Below, in pieces: positions 38,640 through 51,839 of a stretch of DNA of 64,000 nt. Under the pieces are notes generated by a model. That model was not told the DNA's origin and searched no databases. It saw only the letters and a list, made by a program, of their open reading frames with translations. Positions within the stretch are counted from its first letter, which is position 1; each line of letters begins with the position of its first letter. The position numbers were made by a program, and so were the translations under genes. The stretch is taken from contig OZ024809.1 of NCBI GenBank assembly GCA_964017045.1, forward strand, positions 7,835,012-7,899,011. Direction: 5' to 3'. Origin of the DNA: Omphiscola glabra. Taxonomy: Eukaryota; Mollusca; Gastropoda; Lymnaeidae.

Positions 38640-38935
38640 CGTTCTTATTTCAATTTACAAAAGCTACTTCGAAGCAAAAACTTGCTCCGGGGGGCACTGC
38701 CCCCCCCCCCCCGGAGCTATGCCTGAAAGAAACCCTGCCAGTGATGAACTGCAGAATTACTTTGCCGCCTTTGGCGTGGATGTTACCTACTGTCTCCAGA
38801 ATGGCGTTCACCATCGTGGTCTCCACCGAGCTCCTCCCCACATGCTCGAGAGCCGAAGGTGAGTCGGTAAAGACCACGATGTCCGGAAAGTTTGTCCTCT
38901 CCGCTAGGCGAAAGGACACTTAGAGAGGATGCCAA
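38640..38935 (-). mobile_element. LINE RNase H fragment
   Basis: The minus strand reads VVFTDSPSALEHVGRS and GGKVILQFITGRVSF, matching the TDS and later strands of LINE-encoded RNase H. The frame ends in a G/C-run near 38700. It directly abuts the opposite-strand RT remnant and probably belongs with 36560-37090. Confidence 0.65.
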
Positions 38936-39109
38936 ATGACAGATGAGTGAAGTCGGGCCAGACAAATAAAATGGTCGACTTGTTAAAATCTTTCCATAGC
39001 AGTGCTCCTACATTATTTGTTGCATATTGAATCAATCTTATGAAACCCATACCATACCAAAGATATGGAAAACTTAAGGAATTATACATATTCAAAAGAA
39101 AAATAAAGT

Positions 39110-39790
39110 CACTCTCAATAGCGACTTACGTCCTGTCGCACTTACTTCTATTGTAATGAAATATTTTGAGAAACTTAGACAATTATAAATGCAGTACAGC
39201 AAAAACTTCCCCGACCAATTTACTTATGAGTCTGCTAGAAGTACCGAGGATTCCATCTTACTATTATAGCAAAGACTTCATCATCGCTTAGACAGCCCTA
39301 AAATTATGCTATGGTGCGTTTCTTAGACTTTTCATGGGCATTTAACATTATCGAACCGCATCTTGTGATTAAAAAAATTTCCTTGTTTTAAGATACGTAA
39401 ATTCTTACATTCAAGCGAGGATTCTCAACTTTTTAACAAATCGTCCACATCAAGGTGAATAATAAATAATATTAAGTATTAAATGAGTACCGGGTTGCCA
39501 CAAGGTTGTGTTCTCTCTCCTGTCCTGCATAGACCAATGATATCAAGAGCTCTAGCCACACAATTCCAATCATTAAAGTTGTCAATGATACCACCATCGT
39601 TGGCTTAATGTCTGAAGGGGAAATTTTACACAGCAACTTAGATATATGTTTTATCGGTGTCACGAACATTTTCTTCAGCTGAATGGCTATAAAAAAATAA
39701 AAAATTTAAAAAAAGCAACAACAAAGAAATGATAGTCGATTTCAGGAGGGTGACTCACCACAATGCAGATCTAACGATAAAAAAATCACA
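39110..39790 (+). mobile_element. Decayed Jockey/CR1-like LINE RT
   Basis: Pieces in three frames read SDLRPVALTSIVMKYFEKL, RFLDFSWAFNIIEPHLVIKK, TNDIKSSSHTIPIIK and VGLMSEGEILHSNLD, collinear with RT blocks of Jockey/CR1-type elements. It is riddled with stops. Confidence 0.75.
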
Positions 39791-39799
39791 GAATAGAGC

Positions 39800-40370
39800 A
39801 AATAGAAAACATATAAGTATATAGGTGTTATCATGCCGTGAGCATGCTATCATAGCATGGAAATGAGCACAATATAAGTACTCAAATCAAATAATCATTA
39901 ATAATTAGCAAAAGCGCATGACTCTGGTCAAATTCTACATAAACAAGTTAACCAATGACTTTTATTTTTATTGAAAAGTACACAAATTTGGTATTAACAA
40001 ACAATTTATTAACTTATTCTGCATCTCCACAATTGGATTAGCTCAATGAGGACGAATTCTTTCCCTCAAACTTAGGACCGAAAGATACTAGAATCTATTA
40101 TGTTCCCCAATCTATCAGAATTTACCAGAGTACTGCCCCGGCTGTTATTAAAATGTAAATAATAACAAGTTAATAAGAAGTAGGGACACTAAGAACTTCC
40201 ACTCTCTTGACTGAATGGCACGCACGACTAATTAAATTAGCTGTTCAAAAATCATATGGTCAGTCAGTATGTCAAGTAGTACGCCGAACTTGGAGATGGT
40301 CGGTCGGTAACACGATATTACAGTTACTGAGGTGATCAAGGTAACATGATATTATAGTTACCATCTGTGC
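39800..40370. other. No feature seen
   Basis: AT-rich sequence without a repeat family or a credible frame. Confidence 0.35.
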
Positions 40371-40374
40371 TGGT

Positions 40375-41300
40375 TGCTGAATGGTGTTTGTTGTATGGTG
40401 TTTTCCGTGTGCTGGTTGATGTGTGCTGGTTGTGGTGTGCTGGTTGTGGTGTGCTGGTTGATGTGTGCTGGTTGTGGTGTGCTGGTTGATGTGTGCTGGT
40501 TGTGGTGTGCTGGTTAATGTGTGCTGGTTGATGTGTGCTGGTTGATGTGTGCTGGTTGATGTGTGCTGGTTGATGTGTGCTGGTTGATGTGTGCTGGCTG
40601 TGGTGTGCTGGTTGATGTGTGCTGGTTGATGTGTGCTGGTTGATTCTTGCTGGTTGATGTGTGCTGGTTGTGTTGTGCTGGTTGATGTGTGCTGGTTGTG
40701 GTGTGCTGGTTGATGTGTGCTGGTTGTGGTGTGCTGGTTGATGTGTGCTGGTTGATGTGTGCTGGTTGTGGTGTGCTGGTTGATGTGTGCTGGTTGATGT
40801 GTGCTGGTTGATGTGTGCTGGTTGATTCTTGCTGGTTGATGTGTGCTGGTTGATGTGTGCTGGTTGATGTGTGCTGGTTGATGTGTGCTGGTTGATGTGT
40901 GCTGGTTGATGTGTGCTGGTTGATGTGTGCTGGATGATGTGTGCTGGTTGTGGTGTGCTGGTTGTGGTGTGCTGGTTGATGTGTGCTGGTTGATGTGTGC
41001 TGGTTGATGTGTGCTGGTTGTGGTGTGCTGGTTGATGTGTGCTGGTTGATGTGTGCTGGTTGTGGTGTGCTGGTTGATGTGTGCTGGTTATGGTGTGCTG
41101 GTTGATGTGTGCTGGTTGATGTGGGCTGGTTGATGTGTGCTGGTTGATGCTTGCTGGTTGCGTTGTGCTGTTTGTGGTGTGCTGGTTGATGTGTGCTGGT
41201 TGTGGTGTGCTAGTTGATGTGTGCTGGTTGTGGTGTGCTGGTTGATGCTTGCTGGTTGATGTGTGCTGGTTGATGTGTGCTGGTTGATGTGTGCTGCTAA
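40375..41300. repeat. 14-bp minisatellite, about 65 copies
   Basis: The unit is GATGTGTGCTGGTT, with TGTGGTGTGCTGGT variants. Because 14 and 3 are coprime and no phase contains a stop, the minus strand is open for 365 codons (Thr/Ser/His/Gln/Asn-rich). Nothing else supports a gene. Confidence 0.95.
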
Positions 41301-41329
41301 CTGTATGCTTGTGGCCTTGTAACAAGTTG

Positions 41330-41600
41330 AGTACAGTAAAACATCTTGATGTGAGGTGGTTTACATTGAGCCACATTGCTTTTAGTTGGAGATTGTCGAA
41401 AGTCTTGATGTGAGGTGGTTTACATTGAGCCACATTGATTTGAGTTGGGGACTGTGGTACATCTTGATGTGAGGGGGTTTACATTGAGCCAAACTGCTTT
41501 GAGTTGGGGATTGTCGAACATCTTGATGTGAGGTGGTTTACATTGAACCACATTGATTTGAGTTGGGGACTGTCGAACATCTTGATATGAGTTGGCTACA
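41330..41600. repeat. About 60-bp minisatellite, about 4 copies
   Basis: The core is CATCTTGATGTGAGGTGGTT plus TACATTGAGCCACATTG. Confidence 0.88.
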
Positions 41601-41811
41601 GTTACTTTCTCGGGGGAGGAAGGAAGAGGCCAGGAAGGAGGTTTCAGTGCCATAAACGAGGTGCCAGTCCAACATTTGAGGTGTCCTTGCCAAATAAAAT
41701 GTGTCAATACATATTTGCTGTAATATTATTGGTAACAGTCTAATATTAGTCATGAACACTCATGAAAAAACATAAGCAAACATGCATGCAGGTGAGCTGC
41801 AAAAAAAAAAA

Positions 41812-42135
41812 AGCCTGCAAATTAAAATCCGCAATTTACTTCCCTAACCAAGTTAAAATCTCCAATTTTACTTCCCTAACCAAGTTAAAATCTCCAATTT
41901 TACTTCCCTAACCAAGTTAAAATCTCCAATTTTACTTCCCTAACCAAGTTAAAATCTCCAATTTTACTTCCCTAACCAAGTTAAAATCTCCAATTTTACT
42001 TCCCTAACCAAGTAAAAATTACCAATTTACTTCCCTTACCAAGTACAAATCACCAATTTACTCCCCTAACCTTAACCAAGTAAAATCACCAATTTACTTC
42101 CCTAACCATAAACAAGTTAAAATCACCAAACAATT
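41812..42135. repeat. 32-bp minisatellite, about 9 copies
   Basis: The core is CTTCCCTAACCAAGTTAAAA. Copies are identical at the left and decay towards the right. Confidence 0.92.
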
Positions 42136-42309
42136 TACTTTCCATGTTGTGAGCTCGTAACGTATGGATTTCTTATAGAGATGACCCGTTTCCGGACTGA
42201 AATTTTACATAGAAATTTATTATTCAGTAAGTTCATTTTTAAAATTGTAGAACGAGTAAAATTTATATATCTTTTTCATAAATAGAAAATCCTTTGTATA
42301 ACCTCGATT

Positions 42310-42920
42310 TTATTTGTGGCCGGCAGGCAAAAATCTTCGGACGGCTAATTGACCCACTTCCCGTCAACCTATCGAGCTGAAATTCGGCACACAGCCTCTT
42401 GGCCGATGACAACACATTCTTTCAAATTTTTTAGCCCCACCCCTCAACCCCAATCCCCAAAAATAAAAGTGTTTTTTTTCCCCCCTGTCTTTCTAGGGGA
42501 AAATGAAGGAAATATGATGCCACTGATTTCATGCAATACAATTCGCGATAACTGATCTAAATGAGATTCTTTTAAAACAAGTCGCACGCGCGATTGGTGC
42601 ACACTATTTTATTATGTTTTCCGAAATATTTAGTGAAATAAATTTTCGTTGTAAAAGCGGGCGGGTCATTAAAATATTTATATATTGTTCAGGGGCGTGA
42701 AAAAAAGTGTGCGGTTGCGAGCTTTGGGTGGGTGGGGGGGGGGGCAGCAGTAATTAGGATTCTTATAAAGTGCGTCACTTTTTTTGCATGCTTTGTCAAA
42801 TTTTCAGCCCCCTCCCCCCCCCCCCCAATGGCTCGATATTACATTTGATAAGGATTGATATGAAAAACTTTGTGTTTAGGGGCTGTTAAATTATAGCTGT
42901 AATTCCATGAGTATCAAAAT
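42310..42920 (-). repeat. Dispersed repeat family A, copy 3
   Basis: Reverse-oriented relative to 8840-9330. Landmarks are GGCTAATTGACC, ATCGAGCTGAAAT and TCAGCCCC, plus a C-run at 42815. This is the longest copy. Confidence 0.7.
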
Positions 42921-42949
42921 ACACCAAAAAAACAAAAAAAACCGCACTA

Positions 42950-45900
42950 GTAGTAAACCTATTCCCTACCCTAGCGCTTGTAGTTAGCCTGTTCCTAACC
43001 ATAACACTTGTAATAAACCTCTTCCTAACCTTACCCTAACACTGGTAGTACATCTATTCCTAACCTTACCCTAACACTGGTAGTACATCTATTCCTAATC
43101 CTTACCCTAACACTGGTAGTACATCTATTCCTAACCCTTACCCTAACACTGGTAGTACATCTATTCCTAATCCTTACCCTAACACTGGTAGTACATCTAT
43201 TCCTAATCCTTACCCTAACACTGGTAGTACATCTATTCCTAATCCTTACCCTAACACTGGTAGTACATCTATTCCTAATCCTTACCCTAACACTGGTAGT
43301 ACATCTATTCCTAACCTTACCCTAACACTGGTAGTACATCTATTCCTAACCTTACCCTAACACTGGTAGTACATCTATTCCTAACCTTACCCTAACACTG
43401 GTAGTACATCTATTCCTAATCCTTACCCTAACACTGGTAGTACATCTATTCCTAACCTTACCCTAACACTGGTAGTACATCTATTCCTAACCTTACCCTA
43501 ACACTGGTAGTACATCTATTCCTAACCTTACCCTAACACTGGTAGTACATCTATTCCTAACCTTACCCTAACACTGGTAGTACATCTATTCCTAACCCTT
43601 ACCCTAACACTGGTAGTACATCTATTCCTAATCCTTACCCTAACACTGGTAGTACATCTATTCCTAATCCTTACCCTAACACTGGTAGTACATCTATTCC
43701 TAATCCTTACCCTAACACTGGTAGTACATCTATTCCTAACCTTACCCTAACACTGGTAGTACATCTATTCCTAACCTTACCCTAACACTGGTAGTACATC
43801 TATTCCTAACCTTACCCTAACACTGGTAGTACATCTATTCCTAATCCTTACCCTAACACTGGTAGTACATCTATTCCTAACCTTACCCTAACACTGGTAG
43901 TACATCTATTCCTAACCTTACCCTAACACTGGTAGTACATCTATTCCTAACCTTACCCTAACACTGGTAGTACATCTATTCCTAACCTTACCCTAACACT
44001 GGTAGTACATCTATTCCTAACCCTTACCCTAACACTGGTAGTACATCTATTCCTAATCCTTACCCTAACACTGGTAGTACATCTATTCCTAATCCTTACC
44101 CTAACACTGGTAGTACATCTATTCCTAATCCTTACCCTAACACTGGTAGTACATCTATTCCTAATCCTTACCCTAACACTGGTAGTACATCTATTCCTAA
44201 CCTTACCCTAACACTGGTAGTACATCTATTCCTAACCTTACCCTAACACTGGTAGTACATCTATTCCTAACCTTACCCTAACACTGGTAGTACATCTATT
44301 CCTAACCTTACCCTAACACTGGTAGTACATCTATTCCTAACCCTTACCCTAACACTGGTAGTACATCTATTCCTAATCCTTACCCTAACACTGGTAGTAC
44401 ATCTATTCCTAATCCTTACCCTAACACTGGTAGTACATCTATTCCTAATCCTTACCCTAACACTGGTAGTACATCTATTCCTAACCTTACCCTAACACTG
44501 GTAGTACATCTATTCCTAACCTTACCCTAACACTGGTAGTACATCTATTCCTAACCTTACCCTAACACTGGTAGTACATCTATTCCTAATCCTTACCCTA
44601 ACACTGGTAGTACATCTATTCCTAACCTTACCCTAACACTGGTAGTACATCTATTCCTAACCTTACCCTAACACTGGTAGTACATCTATTCCTAACCTTA
44701 CCCTAACACTGGTAGTACATCTATTCCTAACCTTACCCTAACACTGGTAGTACATCTATTCCTAACCTTACCCTAACACTGGTAGTACATCTATTCCTAA
44801 TCCTTACCCTAACACTGGTAGTACATCTATTCCTAATCCTTACCCTAACACTGGTAGTACATCTATTCCTAATCCTTACCCTAACACTGGTAGTACATCT
44901 ATTCCTAACCTTACCCTAACACTGGTAGTACATCTATTCCTAACCTTACCCTAACACTGGTAGTACATCTATTCCTAACCTTACCCTAACACTGGTAGTA
45001 CATCTATTCCTAATCCTTACCCTAACACTGGTAGTACATCTATTCCTAACCTTACCCTAACACTGGTAGTACATCTATTCCTAACCTTACCCTAACACTG
45101 GTAGTACATCTATTCCTAACCTTACCCTAACACTGGTAGTACATCTATTCCTAACCTTACCCTAACACTGGTAGTACATCTATTCCTAACCTTACCCTAA
45201 CACTGGTAGTACATCTATTCCTAATCCTTACCCTAACACTGGTAGTACATCTATTCCTAATCCTTACCCTAACACTGGTAGTACATCTATTCCTAATCCT
45301 TACCCTAACACTGGTAGTACATCTATTCCTAATCCTTACCCTAACACTGGTAGTACATCTATTCCTAACCTTACCCTAACACTGGTAGTACATCTATTCC
45401 TAACCTTACCCTAACACTGGTAGTACATCTATTCCTAACCTTACCCTAACACTGGTAGTACATCTATTCCTAATCCTTACCCTAACACTGGTAGTACATC
45501 TATTCCTAACCTTACCCTAACACTGGTAGTACATCTATTCCTAACCTTACCCTAACACTGGTAGTACATCTATTCCTAACCTTACCCTAACACTGGTAGT
45601 ACATCTATTCCTAACCTTACCCTAACACTGGTAGTACATCTATTCCTAACCTTACCCTAACACTGGTAGTACATCTATTCCTAATCCTTACCCTAACACT
45701 GGTAGTACATCTATTCCTAATCCTTACCCTAACACTGGTAGTACATCTATTCCTAATCCTTACCCTAACACTGGTAGTACATCTATTCCTAACCTTACCC
45801 TAACACTGGTAGTACATCTATTCCTAACCTTACCCTAACACTGGTAGTACATCTATTCCTAACCTTACCCTAACACTGGTAGTACATCTATTCCTAACCT

Positions 45901-48300
45901 TACCCTAACACTGGTAGTACATCTATTCCTAACCTTACCCTAACACTGGTAGTACATCTATTCCTAACCTTACCCTAACACTGGTAGTACATCTATTCCT
46001 AACCTTACCCTAACACTGGTAGTACATCTATTCCTAACCTTACCCTAACACTGGTAGTACATCTATTCCTAATCCTTACCCTAACACTGGTAGTACATCT
46101 ATTCCTAATCCTTACCCTAACACTGGTAGTACATCTATTCCTAATCCTTACCCTAACACTGGTAGTACATCTATTCCTAATCCTTACCCTAACACTGGTA
46201 GTACATCTATTCCTAATCCTTACCCTAACACTGGTAGTACATCTATTCCTAACCTTACCCTAACACTGGTAGTACATCTATTCCTAACCTTACCCTAACA
46301 CTGGTAGTACATCTATTCCTAACCTTACCCTAACACTGGTAGTACATCTATTCCTAACCTTACCCTAACACTGGTAGTACATCTATTCCTAACCCTTACC
46401 CTAACACTGGTAGTACATCTATTCCTAATCCTTACCCTAACACTGGTAGTACATCTATTCCTAATCCTTACCCTAACACTGGTAGTACATCTATTCCTAA
46501 TCCTTACCCTAACACTGGTAGTACATCTATTCCTAACCTTACCCTAACACTGGTAGTACATCTATTCCTAACCTTACCCTAACACTGGTAGTACATCTAT
46601 TCCTAACCTTACCCTAACACTGGTAGTACATCTATTCCTAATCCTTACCCTAACACTGGTAGTACATCTATTCCTAACCTTACCCTAACACTGGTAGTAC
46701 ATCTATTCCTAACCTTACCCTAACACTGGTAGTACATCTATTCCTAACCTTACCCTAACACTGGTAGTACATCTATTCCTAACCTTACCCTAACACTGGT
46801 AGTACATCTATTCCTAACCTTACCCTAACACTGGTAGTACATCTATTCCTAATCCTTACCCTAACACTGGTAGTACATCTATTCCTAATCCTTACCCTAA
46901 CACTGGTAGTACATCTATTCCTAATCCTTACCCTAACACTGGTAGTACATCTATTCCTAACCTTACCCTAACACTGGTAGTACATCTATTCCTAACCTTA
47001 CCCTAACACTGGTAGTACATCTATTCCTAACCTTACCCTAACACTGGTAGTACATCTATTCCTAATCCTTACCCTAACACTGGTAGTACATCTATTCCTA
47101 ACCTTACCCTAACACTGGTAGTACATCTATTCCTAACCTTACCCTAACACTGGTAGTACATCTATTCCTAACCTTACCCTAACACTGGTAGTACATCTAT
47201 TCCTAACCTTACCCTAACACTGGTAGTACATCTATTCCTAACCTTACCCTAACACTGGTAGTACATCTATTCCTAATCCTTACCCTAACACTGGTAGTAC
47301 ATCTATTCCTAATCCTTACCCTAACACTGGTAGTACATCTATTCCTAATCCTTACCCTAACACTGGTAGTACATCTATTCCTAATCCTTACCCTAACACT
47401 GGTAGTACATCTATTCCTAACCTTACCCTAACACTGGTAGTACATCTATTCCTAACCTTACCCTAACACTGGTAGTACATCTATTCCTAACCTTACCCTA
47501 ACACTGGTAGTACATCTATTCCTAATCCTTACCCTAACACTGGTAGTACATCTATTCCTAACCTTACCCTAACACTGGTAGTACATCTATTCCTAACCTT
47601 ACCCTAACACTGGTAGTACATCTATTCCTAACCTTACCCTAACACTGGTAGTACATCTATTCCTAACCTTACCCTAACACTGGTAGTACATCTATTCCTA
47701 ACCCTTACCCTAACACTGGTAGTACATCTATTCCTAATCCTTACCCTAACACTGGTAGTACATCTATTCCTAATCCTTACCCTAACACTGGTAGTACATC
47801 TATTCCTAACCTTACCCTAACACTGGTAGTACATCTATTCCTAACCTTACCCTAACACTGGTAGTACATCTATTCCTAACCTTACCCTAACACTGGTAGT
47901 ACATCTATTCCTAATCCTTACCCTAACACTGGTAGTACATCTATTCCTAACCTTACCCTAACACTGGTAGTACATCTATTCCTAACCTTACCCTAACACT
48001 GGTAGTACATCTATTCCTAATCCTTACCCTAACACTGGTAGTACATCTATTCCCAATCCTTACCCTAACACTGGTAGTACATCTATTCCTAACCTTACCC
48101 TAACACTGGTAGTACATCTATTCCTAATCCTTACCCTAACACTGGTAGTACATCTATTCCTAATCCTTACCCTAACACTGGTAGTACATCTATTCCTAAT
48201 CCTTACCCTAACACTGGTAGTACATCTATTCCTAACCTTACCCTAACACTGGTAGTACATCTATTCCTAATCCTTAGCCTAATATTGGCAGTACACCTCT
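42950..48300. repeat. 5.3-kb 35/36-bp satellite with higher-order structure
   Basis: About 148 units contain TACCCTAACACTGGTAGTAC. Three variants alternate (CCTAACCTTA, CCTAATCCTTA, CCTAACCCTTA) in a recurring 12-unit order of about 425 bp, with shortened versions of the block. Edge units are diverged and the core is homogeneous. Every unit carries CCCTAA, the metazoan telomere hexamer. No open frame. Confidence 0.96.
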
Positions 48301-48975
48301 TCTGTGAATTTTCCACTATTTCAATTGGAATTACATAACTTATTCTAGGTTCTTTGGTACCATTCCCCTGTTAGAACATCATGCTTAACCAGAGTAATCT
48401 TTGTATTAGTCCGTTAAGACTTTCTTTCATTTGCCGCTGTAATTTTGAATTTTTATTATTCCTTCCATCAAAACAATTTTATGGAAAAACCTTTTTTTCA
48501 TTACATATTAATCATGTTTAAGAAACATATTAATTTTTTAATCATACATCGAAACATGGCTAAGAAACAAATGATTTTTATCATATTTCAAACACATGGC
48601 TAAGAAACATATTTTAGAAACATATTAATTTTTGTATGTTTTATCAAAACCAGGTTAAGAAACATACTGATGACAATATTAAAGGCTATGCATCTAACCA
48701 CAACCATAACCCTTACATCAACACGGGGTTAAGATTCATTCTTACTTTTTTGTGAGCCGCACCTTTCAAAGCTTGTTGCCTAAATGCAGTTGAAAGGTCA
48801 AATTGTTGCAATTAATATTTAGTTAAATTGGAATCTTATTATTATAAATCTACTTTTAAACCTGACCTTAAAACGGAAAAATAAATTGAGCATTGGGGGG
48901 GGGGGGGGGGGCGGCAAAAGTAGCTTGGCGATTTTAAGTTGATTTCTTACATTGAGGTGACTGCAAGTTGGCAAG
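48301..48975. other. Unique AT-rich spacer
   Basis: Weak direct repeats around GGCTAAGAAAC occur at 48500-48670, and there is a G-run at 48895. No gene seen. Confidence 0.4.
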
Positions 48976-49208
48976 TTGTTTGGGATTTAGTGGGTTAGGA
49001 TTTAGTGGGTTGGGATTTAGAGGGTAAGGATTTAGTGGGTTAGGTTTTAGTGTGTTAGTATTTAGTTGGTTAGGATTTAGTGGGTTAGGATTAGTGGGTT
49101 AGGTTTTAGTGGGTTAGTATTTAGTGGGTTAGGATTTAGTGAGTTAGGATTTAGTGGTTTAGGATTTAGTGGGTTAGGATTTAGAGGGTTAGGTTTTAGT
49201 GGGTTAAG
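48975..49208. repeat. 15-bp minisatellite, about 16 copies
   Basis: The unit GGGTTAGGATTTAGT carries a telomere-like GGGTTAGG, here with the G-rich strand on +, opposite to the neighbouring 35-bp satellite. Confidence 0.9.
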
Positions 49209-49289
49209 ATCTTTGTTATGTGATTGCCAACTTTCTTCCTCTACCATGTGCTCGTTATTCCTTTATTTCACGAAAAGGATTCGTGAGAA

Positions 49290-49612
49290 GAAAACATTTG
49301 GACACACTGCCCTGCCATGGGTGTCGAAGAAAACATTTGGGCAACACTGTCATGGGTGTCCAAGAAAACATTTGGGCAACACTGTCATGGATGTCCAAGA
49401 AAACATTTGGGCAACACTGTCATGGGTGTCCAAGAAAACATTTGGGCAACACTGCCATGGGTGTCCAAGAAAACATTTGGGCAACACTGTCATGGGTGTC
49501 CAAGAAAACATTAATTGGGCAACACTGTCATGGGTGTCCAAGAAAACATTTGAGCAACACTGTCATGGGTGTCCAAGAAAACATTTGAACAACACTGTCA
49601 TGAGTGTCCGTA
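49290..49612. repeat. 35-bp minisatellite, about 9 copies
   Basis: The core is GGGTGTCCAAGAAAACATTT. Open frames of up to 137 aa on both strands come from the lack of stops in the unit. Confidence 0.93.
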
Positions 49613-49639
49613 ACAGCCCTCCATAGAATTCACATGAGC

Positions 49640-50100
49640 CTCCCATAAAGCCATATTATTATGCCCCGCGAAATGCAAATATCGCACTGAATTTTACTTG
49701 ACATAAAGCCATAAAGCTTGGAACGCAAAGAGGGAAAGTGTTTGCGCTTGCATGTGTTAGTATGTGTGGCTGGGTTTTTTTTTTTTGTTTTTTTTTTTTT
49801 TTGTTTGGTATTTTTCGTTTGACTGCTGTTGTGGCTGACGTTGTCGTTTCAGAGAGAATTGTTATGATGATTGTCGCATTACAATGCTCATGGGACGTGG
49901 TGGCCGAAGGGTATCGACGCACAGGGGGCATTTGGGTTAAATCTGCGCCTTACCTAGATTTCAAGAGGAATTATTTTATATCCGTGTTTGAGGAGAAAAC
50001 CGGTTTTAGGTTTTTGGAATCCGGCTTCAAATTATTACACAAAACAAGGTCGGACAGGCATGACATATTACAAGATTGAAAGCGGCAACTGAACGTGTGA
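49640..50100. other. Spacer with no supported gene
   Basis: A 113-codon + frame (49738-50079) begins in a T-run and lacks recognisable motifs. I do not call it coding. Confidence 0.35.
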
Positions 50101-50104
50101 TATT

Positions 50105-51755
50105 TTATAAGAACCATCGAAAGTATACAATCTGAAAACCTGACGAAACTAATCTTCTATTAAAACCATAAAAAGTATACCAATCTGATGAGCTGACAAA
50201 AAAACCTCTTTATTAAAACCATTGAGAGTGTGCCAAACTGATGAGATGACGAAACAAATCTTCTGTTAAAACCATAGAAAGTATACCAATCTGAAAACCC
50301 GACGAAACAAATCTTCTATTACTATCATAGAAAGTATACCAATCTGAAAACCTGACAAAAAAAAAACTCTTCCCTTGGAACCATTGAAAATATAACAATC
50401 TGAAAACCTGACGAAGCAACTCTTCTGTTAGAACCAATGAAAGTGTACCAATCAGAAGACCTGACGCAGCAACTCTTCTGTTAGAACCAATGAAAGTATA
50501 CCAATCAGAAGACCTGACGCAGCAACTCTTCTGTTAGAACCAATGAAAGTATACCAATCAGAAGACCTGACGCAGCAACTCTTCTGTTAGAACCAATGAA
50601 AGTATATCAATCAGAAGACCTGACGCAGCAACTCTTCTGTTAGAACCAATGAAAGTATACCAATCAGAAGACCCGACGCAGCAACTCTTCTGTTAGAACC
50701 AATGAAAGTATACCAATCAGAAGACCTGACGCAGCAACTCTTCTGTTAGAACCAATGAAAGTATACCAATCAGAAGACCTGACGCAGCAACTCTTCTGTT
50801 AGAACCAATGAAAGTATACCAATCAGAAGACCTGACGCAGCAACTCTTCTGTTAGAACCAATGAAAGTATACCAATCAGAAGACCTGACGCAGCAACTCT
50901 TCTGTTAGAACCAATGAAAGTATACCAATCAGAAGACCCGACGCAGCAACTCTTCTGTCAGAACCAATGAAAGTATACCAATCAGAAGACCTGACGCAGC
51001 AACTCTTCTGTTAGAACCAATGAAAGTATACCAATCAGAAGACCTGACGCAGCAACTCTTCTGTTAGAACCAATGAAAGTATATCAATCAGAAGACCTGA
51101 CGCAGCAACTCTTCTGTTAGAACCAATGAAAGTATACCAATCAGAAGACCCGACGCAGCAACTCTTCTGTTAGAACCAATGAAAGTATACCAATCAGAAG
51201 ACCTGACGCAGCAACTCTTCTGTTAGAACCAATGAAAGTATACCAATCAGAAGACCTGACGCAGCAACTCTTCTGTTAGAACCAATGAAAGTATACCAAT
51301 CAGAAGACCTGACGCAGCAACTCTTCTGTTAGAACCAATGAAAGTATACCAATCAGAAGACCTGACGCAGCAACTCTTCTGTTAGAACCAATGAAAGTAT
51401 ACCAATCAGAAGACCCGACGCAGCAACTCTTCTGTCAGAACCAATGAAAGTATACCAATCAGAAGACCTGACGCAGCAACTCTTCTGTTAGAACCAATGA
51501 AAGTATACCAATCAGAAGACCTGACGCAGCAACTCTTCTGTTAGACCCAATGAAAGTATACCAATCAGAAGACCTGACGCAGCAACTCTTCTGTTAGAAC
51601 CAATGAAAGTATACCAATCAGAAGACCCGACGCAGCAACTCTTCTGTTAGAACCAATGAAAGTATACCAATCAGAAGACCTGACGCAGCAACTCTTCTGT
51701 TAGAACCAATGAAAGTATACCAATCAGAAGACCCGACGCAGCAACGCTTTTTTTC
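50105..51755. repeat. 53-bp satellite, about 31 copies, 9-unit higher-order period
   Basis: The core is GACCTGACGCAGCAACTCTT plus CCAATGAAAGTATACC. Rare variants recur 477 bp apart: TATATCAATC near 50604 and 51081, and TCTGTCAGAACC near 50956 and 51433. This equals nine units. The left 350 bp are diverged copies. The 53-bp unit is unrelated to the 53-bp array at 299-664. Confidence 0.95.
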
Positions 51756-51761
51756 ATACCA

Positions 51762-51838
51762 GAGTTAAGCTCCGTGAGAGAAGGTAGTTAAGCTCCGTGA
51801 GAGAAGGTAGTTAAGCTCCGTGAGAGAAGGTAGTTAAG
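51762..51838. repeat. 23-bp minisatellite, 3 copies
   Basis: The core is AAGCTCCGTGAGAGAAGGTA. Confidence 0.9.
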
Positions 51839-51839
51839 T

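Noticed and set aside
40336..41433. 365-codon minus-strand open frame rich in Thr, His, Gln
   Set aside because: It is produced by a 14-bp array without stops in any phase. There are no splice sites, start context or non-repeat coding part.
42950..48300. CRISPR-like regular array
   Set aside because: Units are directly tandem with no unique spacers, and the DNA is eukaryotic.
49738..50079. 113-codon plus-strand frame
   Set aside because: It starts in a T-run and has no motif, homology or splice support that I can see.
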